Shown here: positions 16,744 through 26,195 of the stretch, one piece after another
Layout of the letters: the number at the start of each line of letters is the position of its first letter
Position numbering within the stretch: position 1 is the first letter of the stretch
Assembly: GCF_014695975.1 (NCBI RefSeq)
Contig: NZ_JACJPI010000040.1
Location: 1-64,000 of the forward strand
DNA length: 64,000 bases
From: Leptolyngbya sp. FACHB-321
GTDB taxonomy: Bacteria > Cyanobacteriota > Cyanobacteriia > Leptolyngbyales > Leptolyngbyaceae
Direction: 5' to 3'
The notes under the pieces: generated by a model
What the model was told of the DNA's origin: nothing
The model's input: the letters and a program-made list of their open reading frames with translations, nothing else
The model's database searches: none
Program-made: the position numbers and the translations under genes

Positions 16744-17604
16744 TCAGATTTTTGCAAACCAGCCCACATCAACTTCAACAGACTCAATCATTGTTATCTT
16801 GACACCAAGACCTAGCTCTTTTAAGCGTTCAACTAACTGTTCGCCGTCTATTAAATCAATCGGTGGTGCGCCGTCTCGTGTAGCTTCTTTAATCGCGTCT
16901 CTAGTGAATGTACCAGTTGTAATAAACAAACCCTTATCAGTACGCCCTTGCATCGCCCCACGAAAGTCTCGAATTTGACCTGCTGTTACTGACCCCTGAT
17001 AGCGTTTGCATTGGAACAGCACATGAAAGCTTAAGAAGCCGTTAATACGAGCAATTCCGACACCATCAATGCCACCATCGCCAGCTTTGCCCGTAACCTG
17101 TACCTGGATAAAACCAGATTCACGTAATAATCGCTGTGCCAAACGCTCAAATGCAGATGGATCAAGCGACAGCAGTGTTGTGTGAAGTTCTTGGTGCCAC
17201 GCAAGCGCTTCTAAAGCTTCGATCGCTCCAACAGCTTCATCTGATGAACCCGAAGAGGCAGACTTATTTTTGTCAGCATCCCGAACTGCTCTAACAATCT
17301 CTTTAGCATCAAGATCAGCGAGATTGATAGAAGTTGAAATTAAAGACCAAACACCACGTGCTGAATTTTGCAAAAGCCCATACTTCTTAAGATACGTTCG
17401 GCTCCATGCAAGTCGGTATTCAACCTCGCTTTGTGATGTACTACCATGCAGAATCTCAAGTACTTTGTTAGAGAGGCTAAGAAGCTGCACTACTTTTTCA
17501 TAAATCTCCTCAGTCGTACCAGACCCACCCAAAAGTTGTAAAGCCTGAATTGTCGGCAGAAGCATTGAGTCAAAGGTTGGAACTGAGGAAGCAGATCGCT
17601 TCAT
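16744..17604 (-). CDS. Mrr-type restriction endonuclease
   Basis: 286-residue nuclease. Residues about 10-95 are an Mrr N-terminal winged-helix domain. Residues about 145-265 are the Mrr_cat PD-(D/E)xK-like domain, with GDGGIDGVG (Asp180) and FQCKRYQG (Gln198, Lys200) as the active site. Mrr enzymes cut methylated or otherwise modified DNA without a partner methyltransferase, and none is encoded nearby. The start ATG 17604 is clear. The gene's last 22 codons fall in the right copy of the 285-bp duplication, and a spare copy of this tail lies downstream. It is co-oriented with the unknown gene and the CHAT-FHA gene upstream. A defence role is the natural inference. Confidence 0.88.
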   Translation of the reverse strand: MKRSASSVPTFDSMLLPTIQALQLLGGSGTTEEIYEKVVQLLSLSNKVLEILHGSTSQSEVEYRLAWSRTYLKKYGLLQNSARGVWSLISTSINLADLDAKEIVRAVRDADKNKSASSGSSDEAVGAIEALEALAWHQELHTTLLSLDPSAFERLAQRLLRESGFIQVQVTGKAGDGGIDGVGIARINGFLSFHVLFQCKRYQGSVTAGQIRDFRGAMQGRTDKGLFITTGTFTRDAIKEATRDGAPPIDLIDGEQLVERLKELGLGVKITMIESVEVDVGWFAKI

Positions 17605-17760
17605 GTAGAAATCTCTAAGTGGATTTATAAGGTACAGCTTTGTTCAATATAAATCGCGACTCAAAATATGCCATCTTTTTACGATCGCGCAGTCTCAACA
17701 TCCCACAGATACTTTTGTGGTGCTACCCTAAACCAGGCATAAAACTAGCTGACAACTGCT

Positions 17761-18429
17761 TTACTCTTCACTCTTTGCCTCTAGTTCAGCAATAGCATAA
17801 CGAGCGATCGCCAGGCTTAAACGAGCCTGTTCAACATCAGAAAGCGCGTCCCATTCAACCGAACGGACGCGCTCAAGAGTAGATTCAATGGGTGCGTCAT
17901 TACCTCGCATGGCATAGGCTAGGGGACGTGCTAATACGTGTAAATCGTCTTCTGCCAGATGAGGGAGTGCTTCTTGAACGCACTGTACGAGCTGATCGGC
18001 TAAAGAGATAGAGCTAGACAAAACTTGTTGGGCGCGAGTGGCGATCGCGGTCAGTAATTGCTGAGGAACCCGTGTAGCGAAGCGCTGAGTCAGTGTTTCT
18101 TGGAGGGTTGCAGTAGACCAGAGTTGATTTACCTGAGCAAAGAACACATCAGAACGGGTAGCAACTTCGGCGGCGTTCCAGTCATCCAGGGGTAAGGCTT
18201 GTTCTAAGGCTGCAAAAAAAGGTTCTGCTTCAGGAGCCGCTGGATTCCAGACGTAAGGAATGGTAGCCTGTGGGTCTTCTGCGACTGTGAACTGATCTTC
18301 AGTCAACGGTTCGCCGTCCTTCCAGGCACAAGCAACACCTTCTGCATGCAGCAATGCTGCCCACAAGGCTTGCTCAACCTTAGCTCTTGAATTGGCTTGA
18401 TCGTCAGAACACATTACCTTACTTTCCAT
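17761..18429 (-). CDS. Conserved hypothetical protein (222 aa)
   Basis: Acidic, largely helical soluble protein (MESKVMCSDDQANSRAK...). It has no catalytic motif, signal peptide or membrane segment that I can see. I do not recognise the family. The start is taken at ATG 18429 with AGGAAA upstream; the ORF-track start (18510) adds 27 residues of non-coding character. It follows the CHAT-FHA gene on the same strand after 169 bases and may be its partner or substrate, though nothing in the sequence proves this. Confidence 0.6.
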   Translation of the reverse strand: MESKVMCSDDQANSRAKVEQALWAALLHAEGVACAWKDGEPLTEDQFTVAEDPQATIPYVWNPAAPEAEPFFAALEQALPLDDWNAAEVATRSDVFFAQVNQLWSTATLQETLTQRFATRVPQQLLTAIATRAQQVLSSSISLADQLVQCVQEALPHLAEDDLHVLARPLAYAMRGNDAPIESTLERVRSVEWDALSDVEQARLSLAIARYAIAELEAKSEE

Positions 18430-18598
18430 AGTGGGTTTCCTGCATACACTGAAAACAATGACCTCGTTGGTGTTACCTACAGGGGGATCACTGCCTGTTC
18501 CGCAACTCAATCTGATTTACGCCATCTGGCTGAAAAGTGACCACTCTACCATCAGTTTCCCCTTAAGCAGCAGTGCTTTCGGCTTCTGATATTACTCT

Positions 18599-20326
18599 TT
18601 AAATGGTGGGGCGAGCGCTAGATGCATCTAACGATGTCGTAAATTCCAGCACCTCATTTTGGGAACTGCCAAATTTTAATTGAGTGCCGGGTTGCAGGGG
18701 TACTTCCTGACGATGGACTTTGCGCCAGTTTCTGGAGCCCAGACCAGGCTCCAACATCCAAGTGCCAAAGCGCGAAAAATCTTCGAGAAAGTAGGATATT
18801 GCTTCATTGCTATTAGGCTGAGGCTGCCGACAAAAAATAACGGCGTGTTTGCGAGAAACTCCGCCCTGGTCTTCTTGTAGCACTAAATCGTTTTCACCTC
18901 GATCGCGACCGACTCGCATAAACCCGCTCTGGATGTGCCAAACTTTTGCAGTCACAAGCGATCGCAACGCTGCATCCGGCTTGGGCTGCCCCAGACGCGT
19001 GATGAGCCCTGGCATAGCGGTCAGACTACCCTCAAGCGGCTGCAACAGTTCGCCATCAAATTCGGGATGCATGTAGAGTACCGGCAGTGTCCAGGCTTGC
19101 TGGTTAAAGCGGTACAGCGTGAGCAGGTGCTGACGGGCAACCGCAACTGCCTGGTCGATCGGCACTCGTCCTGAGAGCGCTCGGGCAAATGCTTGAATAA
19201 AACTCAGCGCTTCTTCGTCGGTGATGGAATCACGCATACCTAAAACGGCAGGAACGCCATGATGAATCAGCACTTCTGCAAGGCTGCTACGCGGCATTGC
19301 CTGCGATCGTGATTCTGGTGCCACGGTAGAGTCAGCAATCGTTTCGTGGTCAGGTTGCGCGCCCCAGCAGGCATTAAAGACGGCTAGCTTTACCTGGCAG
19401 CGAGTAAGCACTTGCGCTAACTCAGTGCCATTCAAGGTCATAGCCGGTCGTAAAAATAGTAGTCCACCATCTGGAGCCGGAACCCCATGTCCTGCATAGA
19501 AAAAGACATTGTACGTCTGCTTCTCAAGCTGACTAATTAGAGCAGCAGGCGTGGGTTGCACGAGCGTATCCACCTGGCAGGGCGTAATCGTTGCGCCGCC
19601 AATGCCACTGCTGCCGGAGGTAGTTAGTAGGTGCGCCAGCACATTGGCTTCTTGTTCAAGCTGTAAGGTCTGTAGGGTTTCAGGTTGAACTGTGTTCGCA
19701 GAGCTTTGAGAGAAGCCTGACACGGGTTCAGAATCTTGACCCAGGACTAACAGAATTTTGAGAATGTTGTCCGATCGCAGTTCTGGCAAGGAACGGACAT
19801 CACTCGTTGTACGGCTAAACAAGAGTTGCTGTTGGAGCGAAATGGGTTGTTTGCCCGCGCCATCCTGCATAATTTCCCACGGCAGCGCCACCAAATTGGG
19901 ATCGCGAACTTCTAGCCGCAGCCGCAGCGGTTTTGATTGACCCATGGCAATCCCCTGACTGTGATTGAGGCTACCCTGGATGGGACCATCAAAAAGCCAC
20001 TGCCAGAGGCTCATGCCCAGGCTCTGCATCAACCGACCCGATTGGCTTACAGGCGCACCGGGAGTCGGTGGCGGTGTTTCTAGTGGCAAGACAAGATCAG
20101 GGGGCAGTTCATCAACTTGTGAAACTTGCGGCACGTCCGGTAGGCTTCTGGCAGAAAACATTTCTTGCCAGCCCAGCCAAAGATGCTGTAAGTTGTCTGA
20201 CCACAGACAGTCGTGCAAAACGTAGCCCCCTGGGTATGGAGCTTGGGTGACATGAACCGCATAGTGGTTGGCGGTGCGTAAAGGTGCGATCGCCAAATTC
20301 AAGCAGGGAATTTCAGACAAAGACAT
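18599..20326 (-). CDS. CHAT-domain (caspase-like) protein with C-terminal FHA domain
   Basis: 575-residue cytosolic protein. The central part (about 150-420) is a CHAT/caspase-fold protease with the His-Cys dyad FFYAGHGVP (His280) and VFNACWGAQ (Cys320), 40 residues apart as usual. The N-terminal 150 residues are not assigned. Residues about 470-565 are an FHA domain (FMRVGRDRGENDLV, GGVSRKHAV). CHAT proteases are known in caspase-like signalling and in antiphage or cell-death systems. A fused FHA domain suggests control by Ser/Thr kinases. Both catalytic residues are present, so it should be active. It sits upstream of an unknown gene and an Mrr nuclease on the same strand. Confidence 0.85.
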   Translation of the reverse strand: MSLSEIPCLNLAIAPLRTANHYAVHVTQAPYPGGYVLHDCLWSDNLQHLWLGWQEMFSARSLPDVPQVSQVDELPPDLVLPLETPPPTPGAPVSQSGRLMQSLGMSLWQWLFDGPIQGSLNHSQGIAMGQSKPLRLRLEVRDPNLVALPWEIMQDGAGKQPISLQQQLLFSRTTSDVRSLPELRSDNILKILLVLGQDSEPVSGFSQSSANTVQPETLQTLQLEQEANVLAHLLTTSGSSGIGGATITPCQVDTLVQPTPAALISQLEKQTYNVFFYAGHGVPAPDGGLLFLRPAMTLNGTELAQVLTRCQVKLAVFNACWGAQPDHETIADSTVAPESRSQAMPRSSLAEVLIHHGVPAVLGMRDSITDEEALSFIQAFARALSGRVPIDQAVAVARQHLLTLYRFNQQAWTLPVLYMHPEFDGELLQPLEGSLTAMPGLITRLGQPKPDAALRSLVTAKVWHIQSGFMRVGRDRGENDLVLQEDQGGVSRKHAVIFCRQPQPNSNEAISYFLEDFSRFGTWMLEPGLGSRNWRKVHRQEVPLQPGTQLKFGSSQNEVLEFTTSLDASSARPTI

Positions 20327-20427
20327 TCCAGGAGTAAGACCAACCCATCATGACGTCAAGATTGTTTTAACAGTCTAGTCCGTGTTTGTCCTAGTTGATA
20401 GCGCTAGCAAAGAGATAAGTATAAAGG

Positions 20428-20465
20428 ATGAGTTTTCCCTTTTGCCTTTTCCCTTTTGCCTTCCT
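20428..20465. repeat. Heptanucleotide repeat, CCTTTTG type
   Basis: CCCTTTTGCCTTTTCCCTTTTGCCTT is built of CCTTTTG/CCTTTTC units and ends at the mrdA stop codon. It may act as the 3' untranslated segment of mrdA. Confidence 0.55.
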
Positions 20466-22283
20466 CTAATCCGTCTGCACTGGTTCAATCTGGCTAGGAC
20501 TGGTGATTTTCTTTTTGGGATTGAAGTAGGCTGCTAGCACCTGCCGTACCATGGGCGCTGCAAACGACCCACCGCCGCCACCAGAGTTTTCACCAAATGC
20601 CACGACGACAATTTCTGGTTTTGCGGTGGGACCGTAGGCTCCAAACCAGGTATGGGATTCCCGTCCGATGTCTTCTGCTGTACCGCTTTTACCAGACATT
20701 GGAGGCAGTGACGCTACATTTAGCGCCTCACCCGTGCCGCCATCAATGACCGCACGAAGCCCTTCGCGGAGTATGCGAACGGTTTCAGGTTTCAGGTTTA
20801 GGGGTTCCCTCCAATTTTGGGCGGCTTCATTATCTTTAAGCAGATGTGGCTTGACGAGATAGCCATCATTAGCTGGTACTGCAAACATGACAGCGACCTG
20901 AAGTGGCGTAGTTTGTAGAAAACCCTGTCCGATCGACATATTGACCGTATCGCCCAAATACCAGCCTTCTTTGACTTCTTTGCGCTTCCATTCATCGTCG
21001 GGTACGAGTCCGGCGCTTTCTTCTTCTGACAGGTCAATGCCTGTTTTGCGCCCAAAGCCGTAGCGCCGTGTCCATTGAATGAGGTCACGATCGCCGACAC
21101 CCATCCCAATCTGATAGAAAAAGGTATCGCTGCTCCATTGCATAGCACCGACAAAACCCAATGGACCAAAGCCAGCACGGTTCCAGTCGCCAAACTCAAT
21201 GCCACCGACCGTAATGGATGGGTAAGTTCCCAGTACGGTATCTGGGCTAAATTTACCCGTTTCTAAAGCGGCTGTAGTGGTGACAATTTTGAAGGTGCTG
21301 GCAGGCGGAAAGCCTTGTATGGCACGGTTAACGAACGGATGATCTTCGCTTTGTAGGCGCTGCCACTGGGCATCGGTAATGCGGGTAGAAAATAAATTGG
21401 GGTCAAAGGTGGGGCGGCTGACCATTGCTAACACAGCACCATTGGTTGGGTCGATCGCCACGATCGCCCCTTTGCGATTGCCCAGTGCCGTTTCTGCCGC
21501 CTTTTGCAGCTCTAGGTCTAGGGTAAGCTGTACATCCTTCCCCGCTTGTGTGGGCTTTTTGCCTAGGACTCTAACCACTTGTCCTTCACCGTCAACCTCG
21601 ACTTGTTGCCCGCCCCACTCGCCGCGCAGCAGCGTTTCATAAGTTGACTCAACGCCCATTTGACCAATGACATCGCCAAGCCGATAGCCTTCGCTCTTCC
21701 GCTTTTCGAGCTCGCGATCGTCCATTTCACCCGTGTAGCCAAGTACATGAGCCGCCAAATCCCCATTAGGGTAATAGCGTACTGCTTCCGCATCGACCTG
21801 CACACCCTCCATCTGGCTGCCGTATTCTGCCAGCGCTGTCACCTGTGCCGGACTCACACCACGCGCAATGCGAACCAAAAAAGGAGAGTTGTAGCCTGCT
21901 TGTTCCAGACGATTTTTGATAGTTGCTTCGGGTACGTTGAGGATTTGCGACAAACGCTGCAATGTAGTTGCCCATTCTGCCTTTTTACGAGCGAGAGGCC
22001 AAAGGAAGACAGAATGAGACAAACGGCTACCAGCCAGCATTCTGCCTTTACGATCGAGGATTTTGCCGCGCTCTGGCTGTTTGGGAATTAAGCGAATACG
22101 ATTATTCTCAGCCAACTGTTGATTGCGATCGCCCTCCACCAGCTGTAGGTATACAAGACGGCTACCCATGCCCACCATCATGACTAGCGAAACGCCCAGC
22201 ATCAAGGCGATCGATTGGTAGCGCCGTCCCACCGTACGGGGCGTGGTCTGAGTAACAACAGTAGAAGGTTGAGTTAAAGTCAT
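20466..22283 (-). CDS. mrdA: Penicillin-binding protein 2 (elongation transpeptidase)
   Basis: 605-residue class B PBP that cross-links peptidoglycan during elongation. One N-terminal membrane anchor (about 25-47) is followed by a dimerisation domain and the transpeptidase domain: SxxK at PASTFK (Ser329), SxN-type motif WSSDTFFYQIG, and KSGTAE. The length and motif order fit PBP2/MrdA better than FtsI. The active site is complete. ATG 22283 (MTLTQPSTV) is used. It is divergent from potA, with about 440 bases between them. No rod-complex partner (rodA, mreBCD) lies beside it in this window. Confidence 0.93.
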   Translation of the reverse strand: MTLTQPSTVVTQTTPRTVGRRYQSIALMLGVSLVMMVGMGSRLVYLQLVEGDRNQQLAENNRIRLIPKQPERGKILDRKGRMLAGSRLSHSVFLWPLARKKAEWATTLQRLSQILNVPEATIKNRLEQAGYNSPFLVRIARGVSPAQVTALAEYGSQMEGVQVDAEAVRYYPNGDLAAHVLGYTGEMDDRELEKRKSEGYRLGDVIGQMGVESTYETLLRGEWGGQQVEVDGEGQVVRVLGKKPTQAGKDVQLTLDLELQKAAETALGNRKGAIVAIDPTNGAVLAMVSRPTFDPNLFSTRITDAQWQRLQSEDHPFVNRAIQGFPPASTFKIVTTTAALETGKFSPDTVLGTYPSITVGGIEFGDWNRAGFGPLGFVGAMQWSSDTFFYQIGMGVGDRDLIQWTRRYGFGRKTGIDLSEEESAGLVPDDEWKRKEVKEGWYLGDTVNMSIGQGFLQTTPLQVAVMFAVPANDGYLVKPHLLKDNEAAQNWREPLNLKPETVRILREGLRAVIDGGTGEALNVASLPPMSGKSGTAEDIGRESHTWFGAYGPTAKPEIVVVAFGENSGGGGGSFAAPMVRQVLAAYFNPKKKITSPSQIEPVQTD

Positions 22284-22721
22284 ACAGGCATCAAAGTAGC
22301 ATTAGCTGCAAGGTAGACGAGCCATTTGCCAGGTTGCTCGATCGCCCATGAGCCGTTGGTAAAAAAGTTGGGCAATCTAAGGTAACGCACTGTTCCATCC
22401 CACTCCCCCTTTATGCTGCAATGTAGTATCACCAGTACCGTATCCTGAGATTAATTAGTTGCTGAGAAAAATAGCTCATTTTTGCCAGCAGGCGATTACT
22501 TCAAAGGTTGAAAGCAGATTATAAGGGTAAGGATCGGTCATTGAGTCAACGTTCGATCGGTAGAATAAACCAGCAGGTACAATCCGTCACTTTATCAGAA
22601 GATGAGCTGATATTTCTCAGTACAGGTTCCAAAGCACCTTTAGCTATAAACTTATAAACTCCTTCCACGCCTCAATTGCCCCCTGCATTGTGTACGGAAT
22701 CAACCATAGGGAATCGCCGCT
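22284..22721. promoter_or_regulatory. Divergent mrdA/potA intergenic region
   Basis: 438 bases between two divergent genes, so both promoters lie here. I see no additional ORF with a ribosome site, no hairpin terminator and no heptad array. No operator could be assigned. Confidence 0.4.
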
Positions 22722-23855
22722 ATGTCTCAAACCATCACGCATAACCAGCGCTCTATGGCAACGGATACTAGGTTTGATGTTGAGCTCCGTAAGGTCTTCA
22801 AGGTTTTCAATGGCGAAACCGCAGTGCAAGGCATTGACCTTTGCATCCGTCGCGGCGAGTTTTTTAGTATCCTGGGTCCCTCTGGTTGCGGCAAAACAAC
22901 CACGCTGCGGATGATTGCAGGGTTCGATACGCCATCTGCAGGAGAGCTGCTTATTCAAGGTCAGTTGATGACTCAGGTGCCGCCCTACCGTCGTCCTGTC
23001 AACACGGTGTTTCAGAGCTATGCCTTGTTTAGCCACCTCACTGTGCGCGAAAATATTGGTTTTGGGCTACGCATTAAGCGACAGCGTAAGGCAGAAATCG
23101 CTGATCGCGTCCAGGAAGTAATGCAGCTCGTTAAGATGGAAGCGTTTGCCAATCGCTTTCCGGCTCAGCTTTCTGGCGGACAGCAGCAACGAGTGGCGCT
23201 GGCACGTGCCCTTGTTAATCGTCCGGCTGTGCTGCTTTTGGATGAACCCCTGGGTGCACTTGACCTTAAGCTGCGTAAAGAAATGCAGGTCGAACTGTCA
23301 AACTTGCATCAGGAACTGCAACTGACGTTTGTCATGGTGACTCACGACCAGGAAGAAGCGCTGAGTCTTTCTGATCGCATTGCTGTCATGAACCGTGGCA
23401 AAATCGAGCAAGTGGATACACCCAACCGGATCTATGAGCAGCCGCAGACTCCTTTTGTAGCTGATTTTATTGGTGATACCAATCTCTTTCCTGCCAAGAT
23501 CGAAGGTGCCCATCCAGCGATGCTCTGGATTACGACCGCCAACGGGCTGAAGATGAAGGTAAGACCGATCGAAACAGCGATCCCTTTAACATCAGGGTCA
23601 GTTGTCGTCAGTGTGCGTCCAGAAAAAATTTATGTCAGCCGCACTATTCCTGGCGACATGGTCAATTGTTTTGAAGGGCGCTTACGGCACGTGATGTACC
23701 TGGGTACCCATGTTCACTATGTTGTCGAACTGCTCTCTGGCGATCGCCTCACCATTATGCAACCCAACACAATCGACGGTTTGCCGGGTGCCGATACACC
23801 CATTTATGTCCAGTGGGCACCGAACGATTGTTTGGCGATTCCAGCCGTGAGTTAG
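22722..23855 (+). CDS. potA: Polyamine ABC transporter, ATP-binding protein
   Basis: 377-residue ATPase of the spermidine/putrescine importer: Walker A GPSGCGKTTTLRMIAGF, signature LSGGQQQRVALARAL, Walker B VLLLDEPLGALDLKLR, H-loop VMVTHDQEEAL, and the C-terminal TOBE/OB regulatory domain (about 260-377). Length and motifs are those of PotA. It is the first gene of a potA-potD-potB-potC operon, all on the plus strand. A second ATG (MATDTRF, 12 residues in) is an alternative start. Confidence 0.93.
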   Translation: MSQTITHNQRSMATDTRFDVELRKVFKVFNGETAVQGIDLCIRRGEFFSILGPSGCGKTTTLRMIAGFDTPSAGELLIQGQLMTQVPPYRRPVNTVFQSYALFSHLTVRENIGFGLRIKRQRKAEIADRVQEVMQLVKMEAFANRFPAQLSGGQQQRVALARALVNRPAVLLLDEPLGALDLKLRKEMQVELSNLHQELQLTFVMVTHDQEEALSLSDRIAVMNRGKIEQVDTPNRIYEQPQTPFVADFIGDTNLFPAKIEGAHPAMLWITTANGLKMKVRPIETAIPLTSGSVVVSVRPEKIYVSRTIPGDMVNCFEGRLRHVMYLGTHVHYVVELLSGDRLTIMQPNTIDGLPGADTPIYVQWAPNDCLAIPAVS

Positions 23856-23924
23856 AAGCTAGCCGTCGACCGTCAGAACCAACTCTCATGTTCTAGCGCA
23901 GTGGTGCAATCAAGACTCAAAACT

Positions 23925-23951
23925 TTCAGCCTTTAGCCTTTAGCCTTATTC
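23925..23951. repeat. Heptanucleotide repeat, TTTAGCC type
   Basis: TTCAGCC TTTAGCC TTTAGCC TTA lies between potA and potD, just before the alternative GTG start of potD. The unit contains TAG. Confidence 0.65.
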
Positions 23952-24011
23952 CCCATCGTGCCTCCTTCCTTTTACTCAACGCCAGCTTCGTCCTCATCCC
24001 GTCCTGGCAGG

Positions 24012-25106
24012 ATGCACCGATCGCGGCGAGCGTTTTTGCAGGCAGCGGCAGGTGCCTTGTCTGGTCTGACCCTTTCAAGCTGTGGTTGGACGTTAGCAGA
24101 GGTGCGACCACTGCAACCCAATGCTAAAACAGCGAATGAATTACGTATCTACACGTGGTCAAGCTATATCGATAATGCCTTGCTAGAAGGCTTTAGAGCG
24201 CAAACGGGCATTCGAGTCATTGCCGATACATTTGACTCGAATGAAACGATGTTGGCAGCCTTTCAAGCTGGGAAGGGAGCCGCCTACAGCGTCATCTATC
24301 CCTCCGATTACGCTGTGGCAAAGATGATTCAACTCAAACTGCTACAACAGCTTGATCTAAGCCGTATTCAGGGTTTGGATAATATCCTGCCAAAGTTTCA
24401 GTCGTCTGCTCATGATCCAGGCAATCGCTACCATGTGCCGATTAGCTGGGGCACTACTGGTTTGATTTACAACAGTGTAAAGCTGAAGCCTGCACCAACT
24501 GATTGGAGCTATCTCTGGGCAGAGCAGCAAACCCTGTCTCGTCGGATGACGTTGATTAACGACACGCGAGAGGTGATGGGCGCAGCCCTGCGATCGCTCG
24601 GCTATTCTTACAACTCCACCAATCCGCAAGAAATTCAGCAGGCATACGAAAAGCTCGCCCTTCTGAAACCAGCGATCGCCTCTTTTACTACAGATGCGTG
24701 GCGCGATCAGCTGATTGCTGGGGATTTGCTTCTTGCGATGGGGTATTCGGCAGATGCTATGTCTGTCACGCTTGCCAATCCCGACTTGAAGTACGTCATT
24801 CCCAGTAGCGGCACCTCCCTTTGGAGCGACACAATGGTGATTCCCAAAAACGCCCCTAACCCCGATGTTGCTTATGCCTGGATTAACTACGTGCTGCAAC
24901 CGTCTGTTGCTGCCCAGATGACTGAGCGCCTCAACTTTGCCTCTCCCAATCAATCTGCTTTCGACCAGTTGCCAGCCCCTTTACGCAACAATGAGATTCT
25001 CTTTCCGCCAGAAAGCCTGTTAACGAAGTGTGAGGGCGTTGCACCAGTGAAAGCATCGATCGAAGAGCTATATGAAAAATATTGGACTCAGCTCACTAGC
25101 AGCTAA
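24012..25106 (+). CDS. potD: Polyamine ABC transporter, substrate-binding lipoprotein
   Basis: 364-residue extracytoplasmic binding protein. The N-terminus has a twin-arginine-like signal (HRSRRAFLQAAAGALSGL) ending in a lipobox LSSC, so it is exported and lipid-anchored. The mature part begins LRIYTWSSYIDNALLEGFRAQTG, the classic PotD/PotF start, followed by AAYSVIYPSDYAVAKM and VPISWGTTGLIYN. The ORF track starts at GTG 23958, which adds 18 residues from the repeat region; ATG 24012 places the RR motif near the N-terminus as expected. It is second in the pot operon. Confidence 0.9.
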   Translation: MHRSRRAFLQAAAGALSGLTLSSCGWTLAEVRPLQPNAKTANELRIYTWSSYIDNALLEGFRAQTGIRVIADTFDSNETMLAAFQAGKGAAYSVIYPSDYAVAKMIQLKLLQQLDLSRIQGLDNILPKFQSSAHDPGNRYHVPISWGTTGLIYNSVKLKPAPTDWSYLWAEQQTLSRRMTLINDTREVMGAALRSLGYSYNSTNPQEIQQAYEKLALLKPAIASFTTDAWRDQLIAGDLLLAMGYSADAMSVTLANPDLKYVIPSSGTSLWSDTMVIPKNAPNPDVAYAWINYVLQPSVAAQMTERLNFASPNQSAFDQLPAPLRNNEILFPPESLLTKCEGVAPVKASIEELYEKYWTQLTSS

Positions 25107-25204
25107 AGGTCGGTTGTTAAAAAGCAAAAGGTAGCAGTCGGCGGTCAGCCATCAGCTTCAACTCAAAACTCATCCCTCAGTCTTCCTCCTTCATCCCTTC
25201 CTCT

Positions 25205-26110
25205 ATGTCCCAAGCATTGCCTCCTGCCCCGTCAAATGCTCCGTCCCGCGATGATCGCACAGAGTTGCCTCGGTGGATAGAGCCACTACTGCTTTTGGGA
25301 CCTGCTGGGATCTGGCTAGGCTTACTGCTGATTATTCCCACATTGTTAATTGTGGAGCTAAGTCTGGTGCCTAGCATACGACCGGGGCAGGTCGTGAATC
25401 CGTCTGGGTTGAACAACTATGCGCTCATTTTTCAGCCGATTTATCTTCAAGTGCTGGGGCGATCGCTGTTCTTTGCGTTAGGAACAACAATTATCTGTTT
25501 GCTGCTAGGCTTTCCTGTTGCTTACTGGATTGCTCTCATGGTGCCAAAGCGTTGGCAGAATCTACTCGTCGTCGGGTTTGTCCTACCGCTGTGGACATCA
25601 TCCCTGCTCCGCTCTTACGCCTGGATTACAATTTTGCGCCCAACGGGTGTCCTTAATTCACTGCTTCAAAGCATCGGGCTACCTGCACTCGACATTCTCA
25701 ATCGAAGTCCAGCGGTACTGGTGGGCATGAGCTATAGCCTGTTGCCGTATATGGTGCTGATCCTTTATGCCTCGCTAGAGAAGCTTGATCGATCACTGCT
25801 AGAAGCTGCCGCTGATTTGGGTGCCTCACCTTCACAGGTCTTCTGGCGCGTGACCGTACCACAAACCATCCCTGGCATTACTGCTGGTGCGCTGCTGGTG
25901 TTTATTACGGGACTGGGTGATTTTGTTGATCCAGAATTGCTAGGCGGCGCTTCTAGCATGACGGCTGCCCGCCTTATTTACAACCAATTTTTGGGTGCAA
26001 CGCAAAACTGGGGCTTTGGCTCTGCCCTTAGTACTCTGCTCATTCTGGCAGTCAGCATCGCGATCGCACTGCTGCTAAAGTACGGCGATCGCAACACCAG
26101 TAACGTTTAG
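25205..26110 (+). CDS. potB: Polyamine ABC transporter, permease (PotB type)
   Basis: 301-residue inner-membrane permease with six hydrophobic segments and the EAA loop LLEAAADLGASPSQVFWRVTVP that contacts PotA. Third gene of the operon. ATG 25205 starts MSQALPPAPSN, a polar lead before the first membrane helix (about residues 29-55). The spacer from potD holds degenerate heptads (TCAACTC/AAAACTC). Confidence 0.92.
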   Translation: MSQALPPAPSNAPSRDDRTELPRWIEPLLLLGPAGIWLGLLLIIPTLLIVELSLVPSIRPGQVVNPSGLNNYALIFQPIYLQVLGRSLFFALGTTIICLLLGFPVAYWIALMVPKRWQNLLVVGFVLPLWTSSLLRSYAWITILRPTGVLNSLLQSIGLPALDILNRSPAVLVGMSYSLLPYMVLILYASLEKLDRSLLEAAADLGASPSQVFWRVTVPQTIPGITAGALLVFITGLGDFVDPELLGGASSMTAARLIYNQFLGATQNWGFGSALSTLLILAVSIAIALLLKYGDRNTSNV

Positions 26111-26195
26111 GGTTTTAAGGTCAGTAAGTAATATACAGTAGCCAGAATTAACTCAGAACGTCCCCTTGCCTCCTGCCCCTTTCCTTTCTATCTTC

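Larger units (their letters stand above)
16240..16809. repeat. Perfect-period tandem duplication, 2 x 285 bp
   Basis: Bases 16240-16524 are repeated at 16525-16809 with scattered substitutions only and no length change. Each copy holds a protein-coding remnant (plus strand), a small hairpin (TTGGC-TTAC-GCCAA) and the 3' end of the Mrr gene (minus strand); only the right copy joins the complete Mrr gene. 285 is divisible by three. The few differences include one that makes a stop codon in the plus-strand remnant of copy 2. Confidence 0.95.
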
